Of a stretch of 32,656 bases of DNA, positions 16,933 to 25,396 are shown one piece after another (the first letter of the stretch is position 1; each line of letters opens with the position of its first letter). Where the stretch lies: NCBI GenBank assembly GCA_946624935.1, contig CAMOSN010000011.1, positions 1 through 32,656 of the forward strand. The letters run 5' to 3'. The stretch is from an uncultured Lachnospiraceae bacterium. GTDB lineage: Bacteria > Bacillota > Clostridia > Lachnospirales > Lachnospiraceae. A program made the position numbers and the translations under genes. Under the pieces are notes generated by a model. The model worked only from the letters and a program-made list of their open reading frames with translations, searched no databases and was not told the origin of the DNA.

Positions 16933-18138
16933 ATGTTTCATACTTTTTTGATAAAATACGGAGAAATCGGGATCAAAGGAAAAAACCGGTATCTTTTTGA
17001 AGAGGCACTGGCAAAGCGGATCCGGCAGGCGCTGCATGCAACGGAGGGGGATTTTGAGGTCACGAAGGAGCAGGGGCGCATCTATGTGGAACGCTCCGGC
17101 AATTTTGATTATGACGAGACGATCGCCGCACTGCAGAAAGTATTCGGAATCGTCGGGATCTCTCCTGTGAAGGTGATCGACGAAAGTGAGCTGTCCGGGA
17201 TGGGCCGGGAAGTCGTGCACTTTCTTGAGGAAACCTATCCGGTGCACAACCAGAGCTTTAAGATCGTGACACGGCGGGCAAGAAAGAGCTATCCGATCCC
17301 TTCGATGGAAGTGAACAGCGAGATCGGCGGAATGGTTCTGGATGCTTTTCCGGACATGCATGTCGATGTGCACACGCCGGACATAGAGGTCCATGTGGAG
17401 ATCCGCGAGCAGGTATACATTTACTCGGAAACGCTTCCGGGACCGGGCGGCATGCCGGTGGGCACCAATGGCTCTGCCATGCTTTTGCTTTCCGGCGGGA
17501 TCGACAGCCCGGTGGCGGGATACATGATCGCCAAACGCGGCGTGAAGATCGATGCAGTATACTTTCATGCGCCGCCCTATACGAGCGAGCGGGCCAGGCA
17601 GAAGGTGGTCGACCTGGCATCAGAGATCGCGGTATATACCGGTGATATCCGTCTGCATGTCGTGAACTTTACGGACATTCAGCTGGCGATCTATGAAAAG
17701 TGCCCGCATGACGAGCTGACGATCATTATGCGCCGGTATATGATGCGGATCGCAGAGCATTTTGCCAGTCAGTGCAATGACAAGGCACTGGTCACCGGAG
17801 AAAGCATCGGACAGGTCGCCAGTCAGACCATCCAGAGCCTGGCCGTGACAAATGCCGTCTGTACGCTGCCGGTGTTCCGTCCGCTGATCGCGTTCGACAA
17901 GCAGGACATCATTGACATTTCGCTGAAGATCGGCACGTATGAAACATCGATTCTGCCCTTTGAGGACTGCTGTACGATTTTCGTGGCGAAGCATCCGGTC
18001 ACCAAGCCGGTACTGCATGTGATCGAGCGCTCTGAGCAGAAGCTGACAGAGGTGATCGATGATCTGATGCGCAAGGCGATCGAGACCACACAGGTCATCG
18101 AGGTGAGTGCTTCGGGCGTACGCACACCGGAGCAGTAA
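16933..18138 (+). CDS. thiI: tRNA 4-thiouridine synthase ThiI (no rhodanese domain)
   Basis: Adenylates U8 of tRNA and inserts sulfur to give 4-thiouridine; in some bacteria it also serves thiamine synthesis. The 401-residue protein has an N-terminal ferredoxin-like domain (IKYGEIGIKGKNR), a THUMP domain (about 60-165), and a PP-loop ATPase with LSGGIDSPVAGYM near residue 186 and TGESIGQVASQT near 291. It ends before any rhodanese domain, as in Bacillus ThiI, so sulfur must come directly from the adjacent desulfurase. It is the last gene of the galE/prmA-to-thiI run. Confidence 0.95.
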   Translation: MFHTFLIKYGEIGIKGKNRYLFEEALAKRIRQALHATEGDFEVTKEQGRIYVERSGNFDYDETIAALQKVFGIVGISPVKVIDESELSGMGREVVHFLEETYPVHNQSFKIVTRRARKSYPIPSMEVNSEIGGMVLDAFPDMHVDVHTPDIEVHVEIREQVYIYSETLPGPGGMPVGTNGSAMLLLSGGIDSPVAGYMIAKRGVKIDAVYFHAPPYTSERARQKVVDLASEIAVYTGDIRLHVVNFTDIQLAIYEKCPHDELTIIMRRYMMRIAEHFASQCNDKALVTGESIGQVASQTIQSLAVTNAVCTLPVFRPLIAFDKQDIIDISLKIGTYETSILPFEDCCTIFVAKHPVTKPVLHVIERSEQKLTEVIDDLMRKAIETTQVIEVSASGVRTPEQ

Positions 18139-18171
18139 TGCCGGAAGTACATAAAAAGAACGTAATTCGAA

Positions 18172-18201
18172 AATGAAAAAGCCCTCCGCATATGCGGAGG
18201 G
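18172..18201 (-). terminator. Terminator of the HPr-like gene
   Basis: The perfect palindrome CCCTCCGCATATGCGGAGGG (18182-18201) is followed, on the minus strand, by CTTTTTCATTTT. It ends leftward transcription of the HPr-like gene and may also slow rightward read-through from thiI. Confidence 0.85.
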
Positions 18202-18227
18202 TCATGATTATATGCGGAATATGCGAA

Positions 18228-18458
18228 TCAGATGATGTAGGGCTTCAGCACTTCCAGAATCTGATCGATATCATCTCCGGCATGAATGCTCAGGTCGATC
18301 GGCTTGGAAAGATCCAGGCTGAAGATCCCCATAATGGATTTGGCGTCGATAACGTATCTTCCGGAAACCAGGTCAAAATCATTGCTGAATTTGGAAATGT
18401 CATTTACAAAGGATTTGACCTTATCGATCGAATTTAAAGAAATCTGTACTGTTTTCAT
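18228..18458 (-). CDS. HPr-like protein lacking the phosphorylatable histidine
   Basis: A 76-residue protein with the HPr fold pattern. SGRYVIDAKSIMGIFSLDL (about residues 32-50) matches the region around the regulatory serine of HPr (Ser41 here), and the tail resembles HPr's last helix. The active-site GIHARPA segment is absent; the equivalent stretch reads SIDKVKSF with no histidine. PTS phosphotransfer is therefore unlikely. By analogy with Bacillus Crh it could act in carbon catabolite control through Ser phosphorylation, but it is more diverged than Crh. Minus-strand GGAGG precedes the ATG. It has its own near-consensus promoter and terminator, so it is a single-gene unit. Confidence 0.8.
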   Translation of the reverse strand: MKTVQISLNSIDKVKSFVNDISKFSNDFDLVSGRYVIDAKSIMGIFSLDLSKPIDLSIHAGDDIDQILEVLKPYII

Positions 18459-18523
18459 AAACCAGTGCCTCCATATTCATGTGTATTCATCAGATGATGT
18501 GTCAGTGCATTTTGGTCTTATTT

Positions 18524-18552
18524 ATGATAAACGGTAGAATGATAAAAGTCAA
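18524..18552 (-). promoter_or_regulatory. Promoter of the HPr-like gene
   Basis: On the minus strand, TTGACT (18547-18552) and TATCAT (18524-18529) are spaced by 17 bp, with the start predicted near 18517. It overlaps the short divergent region before mtaB. Confidence 0.75.
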
Positions 18553-18570
18553 GGTAAGGATATTCGGAAT

Positions 18571-19911
18571 ATGAGTGAGGGAAAGCGAAGGGCGGCATTT
18601 CATAATCTGGGCTGCAAGGTCAATTCCTATGAGACGGAAGCCATGCAGCAGCAGCTTATAAACGCAGGTTATGAAATCGTGGATTTTGAACAGACGGCGG
18701 ATGTATATGTGATCAATACCTGTTCCGTGACAAATATCGCAGACCGCAAATCCAGACAGATGCTGCACCGCGCGAAGAAACGCAATCCTCAGGCGGTCGT
18801 GGTCGCGGCGGGCTGCTATGTACAGACAGCTGTTGAGAAAACGGGGCTTGCACTGGATGCGGATATTCTCCTGGGCAATGACCGGAAGGGAAGACTGTCC
18901 GAGGTGCTGGAGGAGTATTTTGCTCAGCATCAGCCCGTGTCGGATGTGATCACCATTGCCCATACGCACGCCTTTGAGGAAACCCCGATCTCACGAAGCG
19001 ACAGTCACACCCGCGCTTTTTTGAAAGTGCAGGACGGCTGCAATCAGTTTTGCAGCTACTGTATTATTCCATATGCGAGAGGGAGGATCCGCAGCCGTGC
19101 GGTCTCTTCCGTTGTGGAAGAGGTGAACGCACTTTCGCGCTCCGGGATCCGGGAGATCGTTCTGACCGGAATTCATCTAAGCTCTTACGGGAAGGATTTT
19201 GAAAACGGAACGACCCTGCTGGATCTGATCCGTGAGGCTGCCAGGGTTCCGGGAATTGAACGGATCCGGCTGGGCTCTCTGGAGCCGGGGATCATCACAC
19301 CCTCTTTTATAGAGGGTCTGAAGGATGTTCCTGCACTCTGCCCGCATTTCCATCTGTCACTGCAGAGCGGAAGCACCAGTGTTCTTGCGCGGATGAACCG
19401 CCGTTATACCGCTCCGGAATATGAAGAGAAATGCCGGATGCTGCGGGAGGCCTTCGATCACCCGGCACTGACCACAGACGTGATCGTCGGCTTTCCCGGA
19501 GAGAGCGAGGAGGAATTTGCGCAGACGAAAGACTTCCTTGAAAAACTTTCGCTCTATGAAACGCACATTTTCAAGTATTCCCGGAGAGAAGGAACCGTGG
19601 CCGCGCGCATGCCCGGACAGATTCCGGAGTCCGAAAAAAATGCAAGGGCTGCGGTCCTGGCAGCGCTTGGAAAGAAAAACAAGGCAAAGTATGCACAGGG
19701 CTGGATCGGCGCTCAGGTGCAGGTACTGTTCGAAGAGAAGGTCCGGGAGGGAGATCATTGGTACTGGACCGGATATACAAAGGAATATGTCCGCGTATAT
19801 GTGGATGCGTCAGGCTGTGACAGGGATCTGGAAAATCAGATCTGCACCGGTGTGATCACAGGAGAATTGCCGGGAATCCCGGATGCACTCAATTTCAGGA
19901 TTGAAACTTGA
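18571..19911 (+). CDS. mtaB: tRNA t6A37 methylthiotransferase MtaB
   Basis: Radical-SAM enzyme that converts t6A37 to ms2t6A37 in tRNAs. The 446-residue protein has the N-terminal domain that binds a second cluster through three cysteines (NLGCKVN, NTCSVT, AAGCYVQ). The radical-SAM motif reads GCNQFCSYC with Cys157, Cys161 and Cys164, followed by IIPYARGRIRSR. The C-terminal part from about residue 375 is TRAM-like and would bind RNA. The CKVN and CSVT spellings favour MtaB over MiaB. The ribosome site is weak (AAGG about 15 bases upstream of the ATG), so the start is a little uncertain. Confidence 0.93.
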   Translation: MSEGKRRAAFHNLGCKVNSYETEAMQQQLINAGYEIVDFEQTADVYVINTCSVTNIADRKSRQMLHRAKKRNPQAVVVAAGCYVQTAVEKTGLALDADILLGNDRKGRLSEVLEEYFAQHQPVSDVITIAHTHAFEETPISRSDSHTRAFLKVQDGCNQFCSYCIIPYARGRIRSRAVSSVVEEVNALSRSGIREIVLTGIHLSSYGKDFENGTTLLDLIREAARVPGIERIRLGSLEPGIITPSFIEGLKDVPALCPHFHLSLQSGSTSVLARMNRRYTAPEYEEKCRMLREAFDHPALTTDVIVGFPGESEEEFAQTKDFLEKLSLYETHIFKYSRREGTVAARMPGQIPESEKNARAAVLAALGKKNKAKYAQGWIGAQVQVLFEEKVREGDHWYWTGYTKEYVRVYVDASGCDRDLENQICTGVITGELPGIPDALNFRIET

Positions 19912-19929
19912 GTGGATTTATATTACAAT
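19901..19929 (+). promoter_or_regulatory. Promoter of the ireB-ruvX-DUF1292 operon
   Basis: TTGAAA (19901-19906) and TACAAT (19924-19929) are separated by 17 bp. The -35 lies inside the last codons of mtaB, and the start would be near 19936, giving a short leader. Confidence 0.65.
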
Positions 19930-19982
19930 CAGCAATATATGGGAGTTTCCGGTGATACTTTGACAAGTACGAGGGCAGAGAA

Positions 19983-20252
19983 ATGGCAGATATCAATAAC
20001 ACACAGTATTTCAGCGTGAGTGCGGATCCGCAGCTGCGGGTGAAAATGGTCCTCGATATCGTGTATAATGCACTCGAGGAAAAAGGATATAATCCCGTCA
20101 ATCAGATGGTAGGTTATATCATGTCCGGGGATCCGACCTATATTACAAGTCATAAAAATGCCCGCAGTCTGATCATGAAGGTTGAGCGGGACGAGCTTGT
20201 GGAAGAATTGCTGAAGGAATATATCAGGAATAAATCATGGCAGCAGAACTGA
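19983..20252 (+). CDS. ireB: IreB-family regulatory phosphoprotein (UPF0297/DUF965)
   Basis: A small cytosolic protein, 89 residues, of the family whose Enterococcus member is phosphorylated by the Ser/Thr kinase IreK and dampens cephalosporin resistance. The family core is clear: [24 protein letters not shown] at residues 28-51, then ITSHKNAR and a helical [17 protein letters not shown] end. GGCAGAGAA precedes the ATG. It overlaps the ruvX start by 16 bp. The order ireB-ruvX-DUF1292 matches yrzL-yrrK-yrzB in Bacillus. Confidence 0.93.
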   Translation: MADINNTQYFSVSADPQLRVKMVLDIVYNALEEKGYNPVNQMVGYIMSGDPTYITSHKNARSLIMKVERDELVEELLKEYIRNKSWQQN

Positions 20253-20692
20253 CACACGAAATTTTTCTGGGACTTGACTATGGCTCCAAAACGGTGGGCG
20301 TGGCCGTGAGTGATCCGCTGCAGTTGACGGCGCAGGGCCTGGAAGTGATCAAACGGGAAAGAGAAACAAAGCTTCGACGGACGCTGTCGCGGATCGAAGA
20401 GATCATAGCGGAATATCATGTCACGAGGATCGTACTGGGGTTTCCTCGAAATATGGATCATTCCGTGGGAGAACGCGCCCAAAAAACACTGGAGTTTCAG
20501 GAACTGCTCGAGAGGCGGACCACACTGCCGGTCGATCTGTGGGATGAGCGGCTGACCACTGCCGCAGCGGATCGCACCCTGGAGGAGGTCGGCATTACGC
20601 GGGAGCATCGAAAGGAGCATGTTGACCGGATCGCTGCAGTGTTTATTCTACAGGGCTATCTGGATCGCAGAAACATGACAAAAGAAATTTAA
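20237..20692 (+). CDS. ruvX: Putative pre-16S rRNA nuclease / Holliday junction resolvase-like protein
   Basis: YqgF/RuvX family, RNase H-like fold, 151 residues. Members have been linked to 16S rRNA 5' processing and to Holliday-junction resolution. Visible motifs are [18 protein letters not shown] near residue 10, with the first catalytic aspartate, [10 protein letters not shown] near 66, VGERA, and [11 protein letters not shown] near 96 with the second acidic pair. [15 protein letters not shown] near the end holds the last aspartate. It begins inside ireB and its stop overlaps the next ATG by one base, so translation of the three genes is probably coupled. Confidence 0.93.
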   Translation: MAAELTHEIFLGLDYGSKTVGVAVSDPLQLTAQGLEVIKRERETKLRRTLSRIEEIIAEYHVTRIVLGFPRNMDHSVGERAQKTLEFQELLERRTTLPVDLWDERLTTAAADRTLEEVGITREHRKEHVDRIAAVFILQGYLDRRNMTKEI

Positions 20693-20946
20693 TGGAAAAA
20701 GTAATTTTTACAACGGAAGACGGAACGCAGCAGGAATTCTATATTGTGGAGCAGACAACGATTGCAGGGCAGTCGTATCTTCTGGTAACGGATCAGGCCG
20801 AGGGTGACTCGGAAGCCTGGATCCTGAAGGACACATCATCTGAGGAGGCGGCCCAGGCCTCTTACGAAATGGTCGTTGATGATGATGAACTTGACGCAGT
20901 CGGAGCGGTATTTGCACAGATGCTGGAGGATATTGACCTTGCATGA
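20692..20946 (+). CDS. DUF1292 protein (YrzB-like)
   Basis: An 84-residue acidic protein. The N-terminal half (VIFTTEDGTQQEFYIVEQTTIAGQ, then YLLVTD) matches the DUF1292 pattern of small beta-strand proteins found after ruvX in Firmicutes. The C-terminal part is very acidic (DDDELDAVGAVFAQMLEDID). The function is unknown. The ATG shares its first base with the ruvX stop codon. A hairpin downstream probably ends or attenuates this transcript. Confidence 0.85.
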   Translation: MEKVIFTTEDGTQQEFYIVEQTTIAGQSYLLVTDQAEGDSEAWILKDTSSEEAAQASYEMVVDDDELDAVGAVFAQMLEDIDLA

Positions 20947-20976
20947 CGGGCAGGGCATTTGGTTTGCTTTCGGGAA

Positions 20977-21012
20977 GCAGGTGTACCTTTGAGGGTACAG
21001 CTGCGTTCTTTT
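20977..21012 (+). terminator. Hairpin between DUF1292 and RNase J (terminator or leader attenuator)
   Basis: The arms GCAGGTGTACC (20977-20987) and GGTACAGCTGC (20994-21004) pair with one mismatch and are followed by GTTCTTTT. The T-tract is interrupted, so efficiency is uncertain. It lies 28 bp before the RNase J ribosome site. Confidence 0.6.
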
Positions 21013-21039
21013 ACTGTCAAAAGACAAGGAGGAAATTAT

Positions 21040-22788
21040 TTGCGAGGACGCAGTAATCAGAATATATATACGAATTTGAATAATCAATCTGCGGAGCAGA
21101 ATTTATCATACACTTTAAAGCCGGATGTCTCCGGCAAGCATGTTCGTGTGATTCCGCTTGGCGGTCTGGAGCAGATCGGCATGAACATTACGGCATTCGA
21201 GTACGGGAACAGTATCGTGGTCGTCGACTGCGGCCTGGCCTTCCCGGAGGACGATATGCTGGGCATCGATCTGGTCATTCCGGATGTCACCTACCTGAAG
21301 GAGAATCTGGACCGGGTGAAGGGCTTTGTGATCACCCACGGGCATGAGGACCACATTGGATCGCTTCCCTATGTTCTCAAGGACGTCAATGTGCCGGTAT
21401 ACGCCACCAAGCTCACGATGGGACTGATCGAGCATAAGCTGGAGGAAAAGGGGCTGCTCAAAAGCACAAAGCGGAAGGTGATGAAACCGGGGCAGACCGT
21501 TACCCTGGGAGATTTCCGGATCGAGTTTATCAAGACCAACCACAGCATTCAGGATGCCGTGGCACTTGCCATTACCTGTGCTGCAGGAACGATCGTACAC
21601 ACCGGCGATTTCAAGGTGGATTACACTCCGGTGTTCGGCGATGCCATCGATCTGCAGCGCTTTGCAGAGCTGGGGAAAAAGGGCGTGCTGGCTTTGATGT
21701 GTGACAGTACGAACGCCGAGAGAAAAGGCTTTACCGCTTCGGAGCGGACCGTCGGCAGCACGTTTGACAGCATTTTTTCGGAACACTTAAATACGCGTAT
21801 TATTATCGCCACCTTTGCCTCCAATGTGGACCGGGTACAGCAGATCATCAATTCCGCCTATAAATACGGCAGGAAGGTGGTGCTCGAGGGCCGCAGTATG
21901 GTCAATGTCATAACGACAGCCGCGGAGCTGGGCTATCTGAATATTCCGGAGCATACGCTGATCGATCTGGAGGAAATGAAGAATTATCCGGATGAACAGA
22001 TGGTTCTGATCACGACCGGCAGTCAGGGCGAATCCATGGCGGCACTTTCCCGTATGGCGGCGAATATGCACCGCAAGGTGATGATCAAGCCGGGCGATAC
22101 GGTCATTTTCAGCTCCAATCCCATTCCCGGAAATGAGAAGGCCGTTTCCAGGGTGATCAATGAACTGTCCATGAAAGGGGCTGATGTGATCTTCCAGGAT
22201 GCACATGTATCCGGCCATGCCTGTCAGGAGGAGATCAAGCTGATCTATTCCCTGGTCCGCCCGCGCTATGCGATTCCCGTTCACGGTGAATACCGTCACC
22301 TGAAGGCGCAGGCTAAGCTGGCAGAGAGCCTCGGAATCTCCAAGGACAGGATCTTTATCCTTCGCAGTGGTGATGTGCTGGAGCTTGGTGCGGACAGCGC
22401 TGCTGTATCCGGGCATGTACAGACCGGCGGGATCCTGGTGGACGGCCTGGGCGTCGGGGATGTGGGAAATGTGGTACTGCATGACCGGCAGCATCTGGCA
22501 GAGGACGGGATCATGGTCATTGCACTCACGCTGGGCCGTTACAGCAGGCAGCTGCTGGCCGGACCGGATATTGTTTCCCGTGGATTTGTTTACGTCCGGG
22601 AATCGGAGGATCTGCTGGACGAAGCAAGATCCGTTGTAGAGGATGCCGTACTGGGATGTCTGGCAGGACGTGGAAGCGACTGGAACCGGATCAAGGGAGC
22701 GATTCGCGATTCCCTGAGTGATTTCCTCTGGAAGAGGACCAAGCGCAGCCCGATGATTCTTCCCGTGATTATGGAAGTCGAGGATTAA
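21040..22788 (+). CDS. rnj: Ribonuclease J
   Basis: Metallo-beta-lactamase/beta-CASP ribonuclease with 5' exonuclease and endonuclease activity in mRNA decay and rRNA maturation. The 582-residue protein shows RVIPLGGLEQIGMN, the zinc motif HGHEDH (His100, His102, Asp104, His105), TGDFKVDYTP, DSTNAERKG and the beta-CASP motif VSGHACQEEIK near residue 390. The C-terminal domain is full length. I chose the TTG at 21040 because AAGGAGGA lies about seven bases upstream. Upstream in-frame ATG codons, such as 20959, lack such a site and would read through the leader hairpin. Its neighbour ylbF belongs to a family tied to RNase Y, so both decay pathways meet here. Confidence 0.95.
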   Translation: MRGRSNQNIYTNLNNQSAEQNLSYTLKPDVSGKHVRVIPLGGLEQIGMNITAFEYGNSIVVVDCGLAFPEDDMLGIDLVIPDVTYLKENLDRVKGFVITHGHEDHIGSLPYVLKDVNVPVYATKLTMGLIEHKLEEKGLLKSTKRKVMKPGQTVTLGDFRIEFIKTNHSIQDAVALAITCAAGTIVHTGDFKVDYTPVFGDAIDLQRFAELGKKGVLALMCDSTNAERKGFTASERTVGSTFDSIFSEHLNTRIIIATFASNVDRVQQIINSAYKYGRKVVLEGRSMVNVITTAAELGYLNIPEHTLIDLEEMKNYPDEQMVLITTGSQGESMAALSRMAANMHRKVMIKPGDTVIFSSNPIPGNEKAVSRVINELSMKGADVIFQDAHVSGHACQEEIKLIYSLVRPRYAIPVHGEYRHLKAQAKLAESLGISKDRIFILRSGDVLELGADSAAVSGHVQTGGILVDGLGVGDVGNVVLHDRQHLAEDGIMVIALTLGRYSRQLLAGPDIVSRGFVYVRESEDLLDEARSVVEDAVLGCLAGRGSDWNRIKGAIRDSLSDFLWKRTKRSPMILPVIMEVED

Positions 22789-22840
22789 GTAATTCCGGAA
22801 AGCACGGGTTTAAAGCAGTATTTACACAGGAGCAGGAACG

Positions 22841-23221
22841 ATGGTAGAGATTCCACAGGATATCCGATGCAGGCTGGATGAGCTGGCACAGACCTTCCAC
22901 GACAGCGAGGTCTATCAGCGATATGAGCGCTGCAGCAGGGAGCTGATGAAAAATCCGGAAGTGTTTGAGAAGATGAACCGCTTCCGAAAGGAGAATTTTG
23001 CCCTGAACACAAAAGGCGGCAGCGGAAGCGGTATGGAGCCGGAGGTGCGTTCCATGCTTCTGGACCGGTTTTCGGTGCACACCAATCCACTCATCGGGGA
23101 GTACCTGGATGCAGAACTGGAGATGTGCCTGGTGCTCCGGGAAATGCTGGCAAGGATCGGGACACTCGCCGATTTGAAGCTGGATGCCTTTTCATCGGAG
23201 GATGGCAGCGGCCTTTTATAA
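22841..23221 (+). CDS. YlbF/YmcA-family protein (RicF/RicA-like)
   Basis: A 126-residue, mostly helical protein of the YlbF family. IPQDIRCRLDELAQTFHDSEVYQRYERCSRELMKNPEVFEKMNRFRKEN has the family pattern of a helix, an NPE turn and a second helix. In B. subtilis, YlbF, YmcA and YaaT form a complex that affects RNase Y processing, sporulation and competence. This protein lacks the cysteine-rich ends associated with Fe-S binding in that complex. GGAGCAGGAA precedes the ATG. It lies 52 bp after RNase J, probably on the same transcript. Confidence 0.8.
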   Translation: MVEIPQDIRCRLDELAQTFHDSEVYQRYERCSRELMKNPEVFEKMNRFRKENFALNTKGGSGSGMEPEVRSMLLDRFSVHTNPLIGEYLDAELEMCLVLREMLARIGTLADLKLDAFSSEDGSGLL

Positions 23222-23267
23222 TGTTTTAATCAATCAACTTTGTGAAAACAGGGAGGAATCCTTCTGA

Positions 23268-23945
23268 ATGGACCGGCAAAGACTTTCTGCTTTTATCAAT
23301 GCATTTGACACGGATCGGGATCCGCTTCTGACACAGCTGGAGCTGGAATCGATTTCACAGGGGATCCCGATTATCCGTCACGAGATGATCAGCTTTCTGC
23401 AGGTTATTCTGAAGATCGTAAAACCCGGGCGCATCCTGGAAGTGGGAACCGCGACCGGGTTTTCTGCACTGGTCATGGCTGCCTATTCCGATCCGTCCTG
23501 CCACATCGTGACCATTGAGAAGGATCCGGACCGGATCACCGCCGCAAGGGAACATTTTTCCGGGACGGACATGGCGGATCGAATCCGCCTGATCCCGGGA
23601 GATGCGCAGGAGGTTCTGGAGATGCTTGCGAACGATCCGGAGCATGCATGCGGATACGATATGGTGTTTATGGATGCTGCAAAAGCGCAGTATATCCATT
23701 TCCTGCCGCTGGTCAAGCGGCTGATGAAGCCCGGGGCGATTATGATCTCGGATAACGTGCTGCAGGAAGGAAATCTTCTGGAATCAAAGTATCTGATTCC
23801 CAGGAGAGACCGCACCATCTATAAGCGAATGCGGGATTATCTCTATGCGCTGAAGCACGATCCCGCGCTTATCACTTCGATCCTACCGCTGGGAGACGGG
23901 GTGGCGCTTTCTTATCTGCGGGAGGATTCGCAGGCCATAGGATAG
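23268..23945 (+). CDS. trmR: SAM-dependent O-methyltransferase, TrmR/YrrM-like
   Basis: A class I methyltransferase of the catechol-O-methyltransferase-like family 3, 225 residues. Motifs: EVGTATGFSALVMA near residue 63 (SAM loop), TIEKDPDR near 84, MVFMDAAKAQYIHFLPLVKRLMKPGA near 130, and ISDNVLQEG near 160. In B. subtilis, YrrM (TrmR) methylates 5-hydroxyuridine at tRNA position 34 and is encoded beside U32-family genes that make the hydroxyuridine. The same pairing here supports this over a generic O-methyltransferase. GGGAGG lies about ten bases upstream of the ATG. Confidence 0.85.
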   Translation: MDRQRLSAFINAFDTDRDPLLTQLELESISQGIPIIRHEMISFLQVILKIVKPGRILEVGTATGFSALVMAAYSDPSCHIVTIEKDPDRITAAREHFSGTDMADRIRLIPGDAQEVLEMLANDPEHACGYDMVFMDAAKAQYIHFLPLVKRLMKPGAIMISDNVLQEGNLLESKYLIPRRDRTIYKRMRDYLYALKHDPALITSILPLGDGVALSYLREDSQAIG

Positions 23946-24023
23946 TGCCATGTCTAAGTCATGATTTATGTTATAACTACCGTTTTGCCGTCGACGATCT
24001 GATCGTTTAAACAGGAAGAATGA

Positions 24024-25319
24024 ATGGAACGTGACACTTTTCCGGAAAATGCACAGAACAGGGAGATCAATCAAATGAAAAAACCAGAGCTTCTCATCCC
24101 GGCCAGCAGCCTGGAGGTGCTTAAAACAGCAGTTGCCTTTGGGGCGGATGCCGTCTATATCGGCGGCGAGGCCTTCGGCCTGCGCGCAAAGGCAAAGAAT
24201 TTTTCCATGGAAGAAATGCAGGAGGGAATTGCATTCGCCCATGCACACCATAAAAAAGTATATGTAACAGCCAATATTCTCGCGCATAATGAAGACCTGC
24301 CGGGAATCGAGGCCTATTTTCATGAGCTCGCCGGGATGCCCGAGTGTCCGGATGCCCTGATCATTTCGGATCCCGGTGTATTTCAGATCGCGAAAAAGGT
24401 CTGCCCGCAGATCGATATTCACATCAGCACCCAGGCCAATAATGTAAACTACGGAACCTTTCTTTTCTGGCACAGCATGGGCGCAAAGCGCGTCGTGAGC
24501 GGACGCGAGCTTTCCCTTTCCGAGCTGAAGGAGATCCGGGCCCATATCCCGGACGAGCTGGAAATCGAAACCTTTGTGCATGGTGCGATGTGCATTTCCT
24601 ACAGCGGCCGCTGCCTGCTCAGTAATTTTCTGACCGGGCGCGACGCCAACCGCGGCGCCTGCACCCATCCGTGCAGATGGAAATACTATTTGATGGAAGA
24701 AACACGTCCCGGAGAATATTTTCCGGTGGAAGAGAACGACCGCGGGACCTATATCTTTAATTCCAAAGATCTGTGCATGATCGAACATATTCCGGATCTG
24801 CTGGATGCAGGGATCGACAGCTTTAAAATTGAAGGACGCATGAAGACGGCACTTTATGTGGCAGTCGTGGCCCGCACGTACCGCAAAGCCATCGATGATT
24901 ATCTGGAAAGTCCCGAAAAATATGCCGCCAACATGAGCTGGTACCGTGAGCAGATCGAAAGCTGCACCTATCGACCCTTTACAACCGGCTTCTTCTATGG
25001 AAAGCCGGGAACGGATTCGCAGATTTATGACAGCAATACCTACATCAAGGAATACACCTACCTGGGAATCGTGCAGGAAAGCAGCCGGGAGGGCTGCTGC
25101 CTGATCCGGCAGCGCAACAAGTTTTCGGTCGGTGAAACGGTGGAAATCATGAAGCCGAATGGAGAAAATGTTCAGGCCTGCGTTCTGGAAATCTTCGATG
25201 AACAGGGCGGCAGCATGGACAGCGCACCACATCCGAATCAGGAGCTTCATGTGCGTCTGTCACAGATGCCCGCCGCGCAGGATATCCTGCGCAGGAAAGA
25301 AATGCATTTGAGTGATTGA
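24024..25319 (+). CDS. trhP: U32-family protein, TrhP-like tRNA 5-hydroxyuridine synthesis
   Basis: Formerly called collagenase-like peptidase U32; members such as TrhP introduce 5-hydroxyuridine into tRNA using prephenate-derived chemistry and Fe-S clusters. The 431-residue protein has ELLIPASSLEVLKTAVAFGADAVYIGG near the N-terminus, the U32 signature region ETFVHGAMCISYSGRCLLS near residue 188, and further cysteines in GACTHPCRWKYY that complete a four-cysteine set for a cluster. SFKIEGRMKT near 270 is also conserved. A beta-barrel-like C-terminal domain follows. An ATG at 24075 (MKKPELLIPA) is the better family start, though AGGAAGA supports 24024. It pairs with the TrmR-like gene upstream. 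Confidence 0.88.
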   Translation: MERDTFPENAQNREINQMKKPELLIPASSLEVLKTAVAFGADAVYIGGEAFGLRAKAKNFSMEEMQEGIAFAHAHHKKVYVTANILAHNEDLPGIEAYFHELAGMPECPDALIISDPGVFQIAKKVCPQIDIHISTQANNVNYGTFLFWHSMGAKRVVSGRELSLSELKEIRAHIPDELEIETFVHGAMCISYSGRCLLSNFLTGRDANRGACTHPCRWKYYLMEETRPGEYFPVEENDRGTYIFNSKDLCMIEHIPDLLDAGIDSFKIEGRMKTALYVAVVARTYRKAIDDYLESPEKYAANMSWYREQIESCTYRPFTTGFFYGKPGTDSQIYDSNTYIKEYTYLGIVQESSREGCCLIRQRNKFSVGETVEIMKPNGENVQACVLEIFDEQGGSMDSAPHPNQELHVRLSQMPAAQDILRRKEMHLSD

Positions 25320-25365
25320 TGAAAAATTCTTTGTTCAAAAGCACTGGAAGGATAATAATAATCGT

Positions 25366-25396
25366 ATCGGGAGCAGATGAGCTCCCGATTTTTTTA
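25366..25396 (+). terminator. Rho-independent terminator after the U32 gene
   Basis: Perfect 9-bp arms ATCGGGAGC (25366-25374) and GCTCCCGAT (25381-25389) are followed by a run of Ts. It closes the RNA-modification block before the accessory region. Confidence 0.9.

Noticed and set aside
20959..21039. N-terminal extension of RNase J from an upstream ATG
   Set aside because: The extension covers a leader hairpin, lacks a ribosome site and is not RNase J-like; TTG at 21040 has AAGGAGGA.
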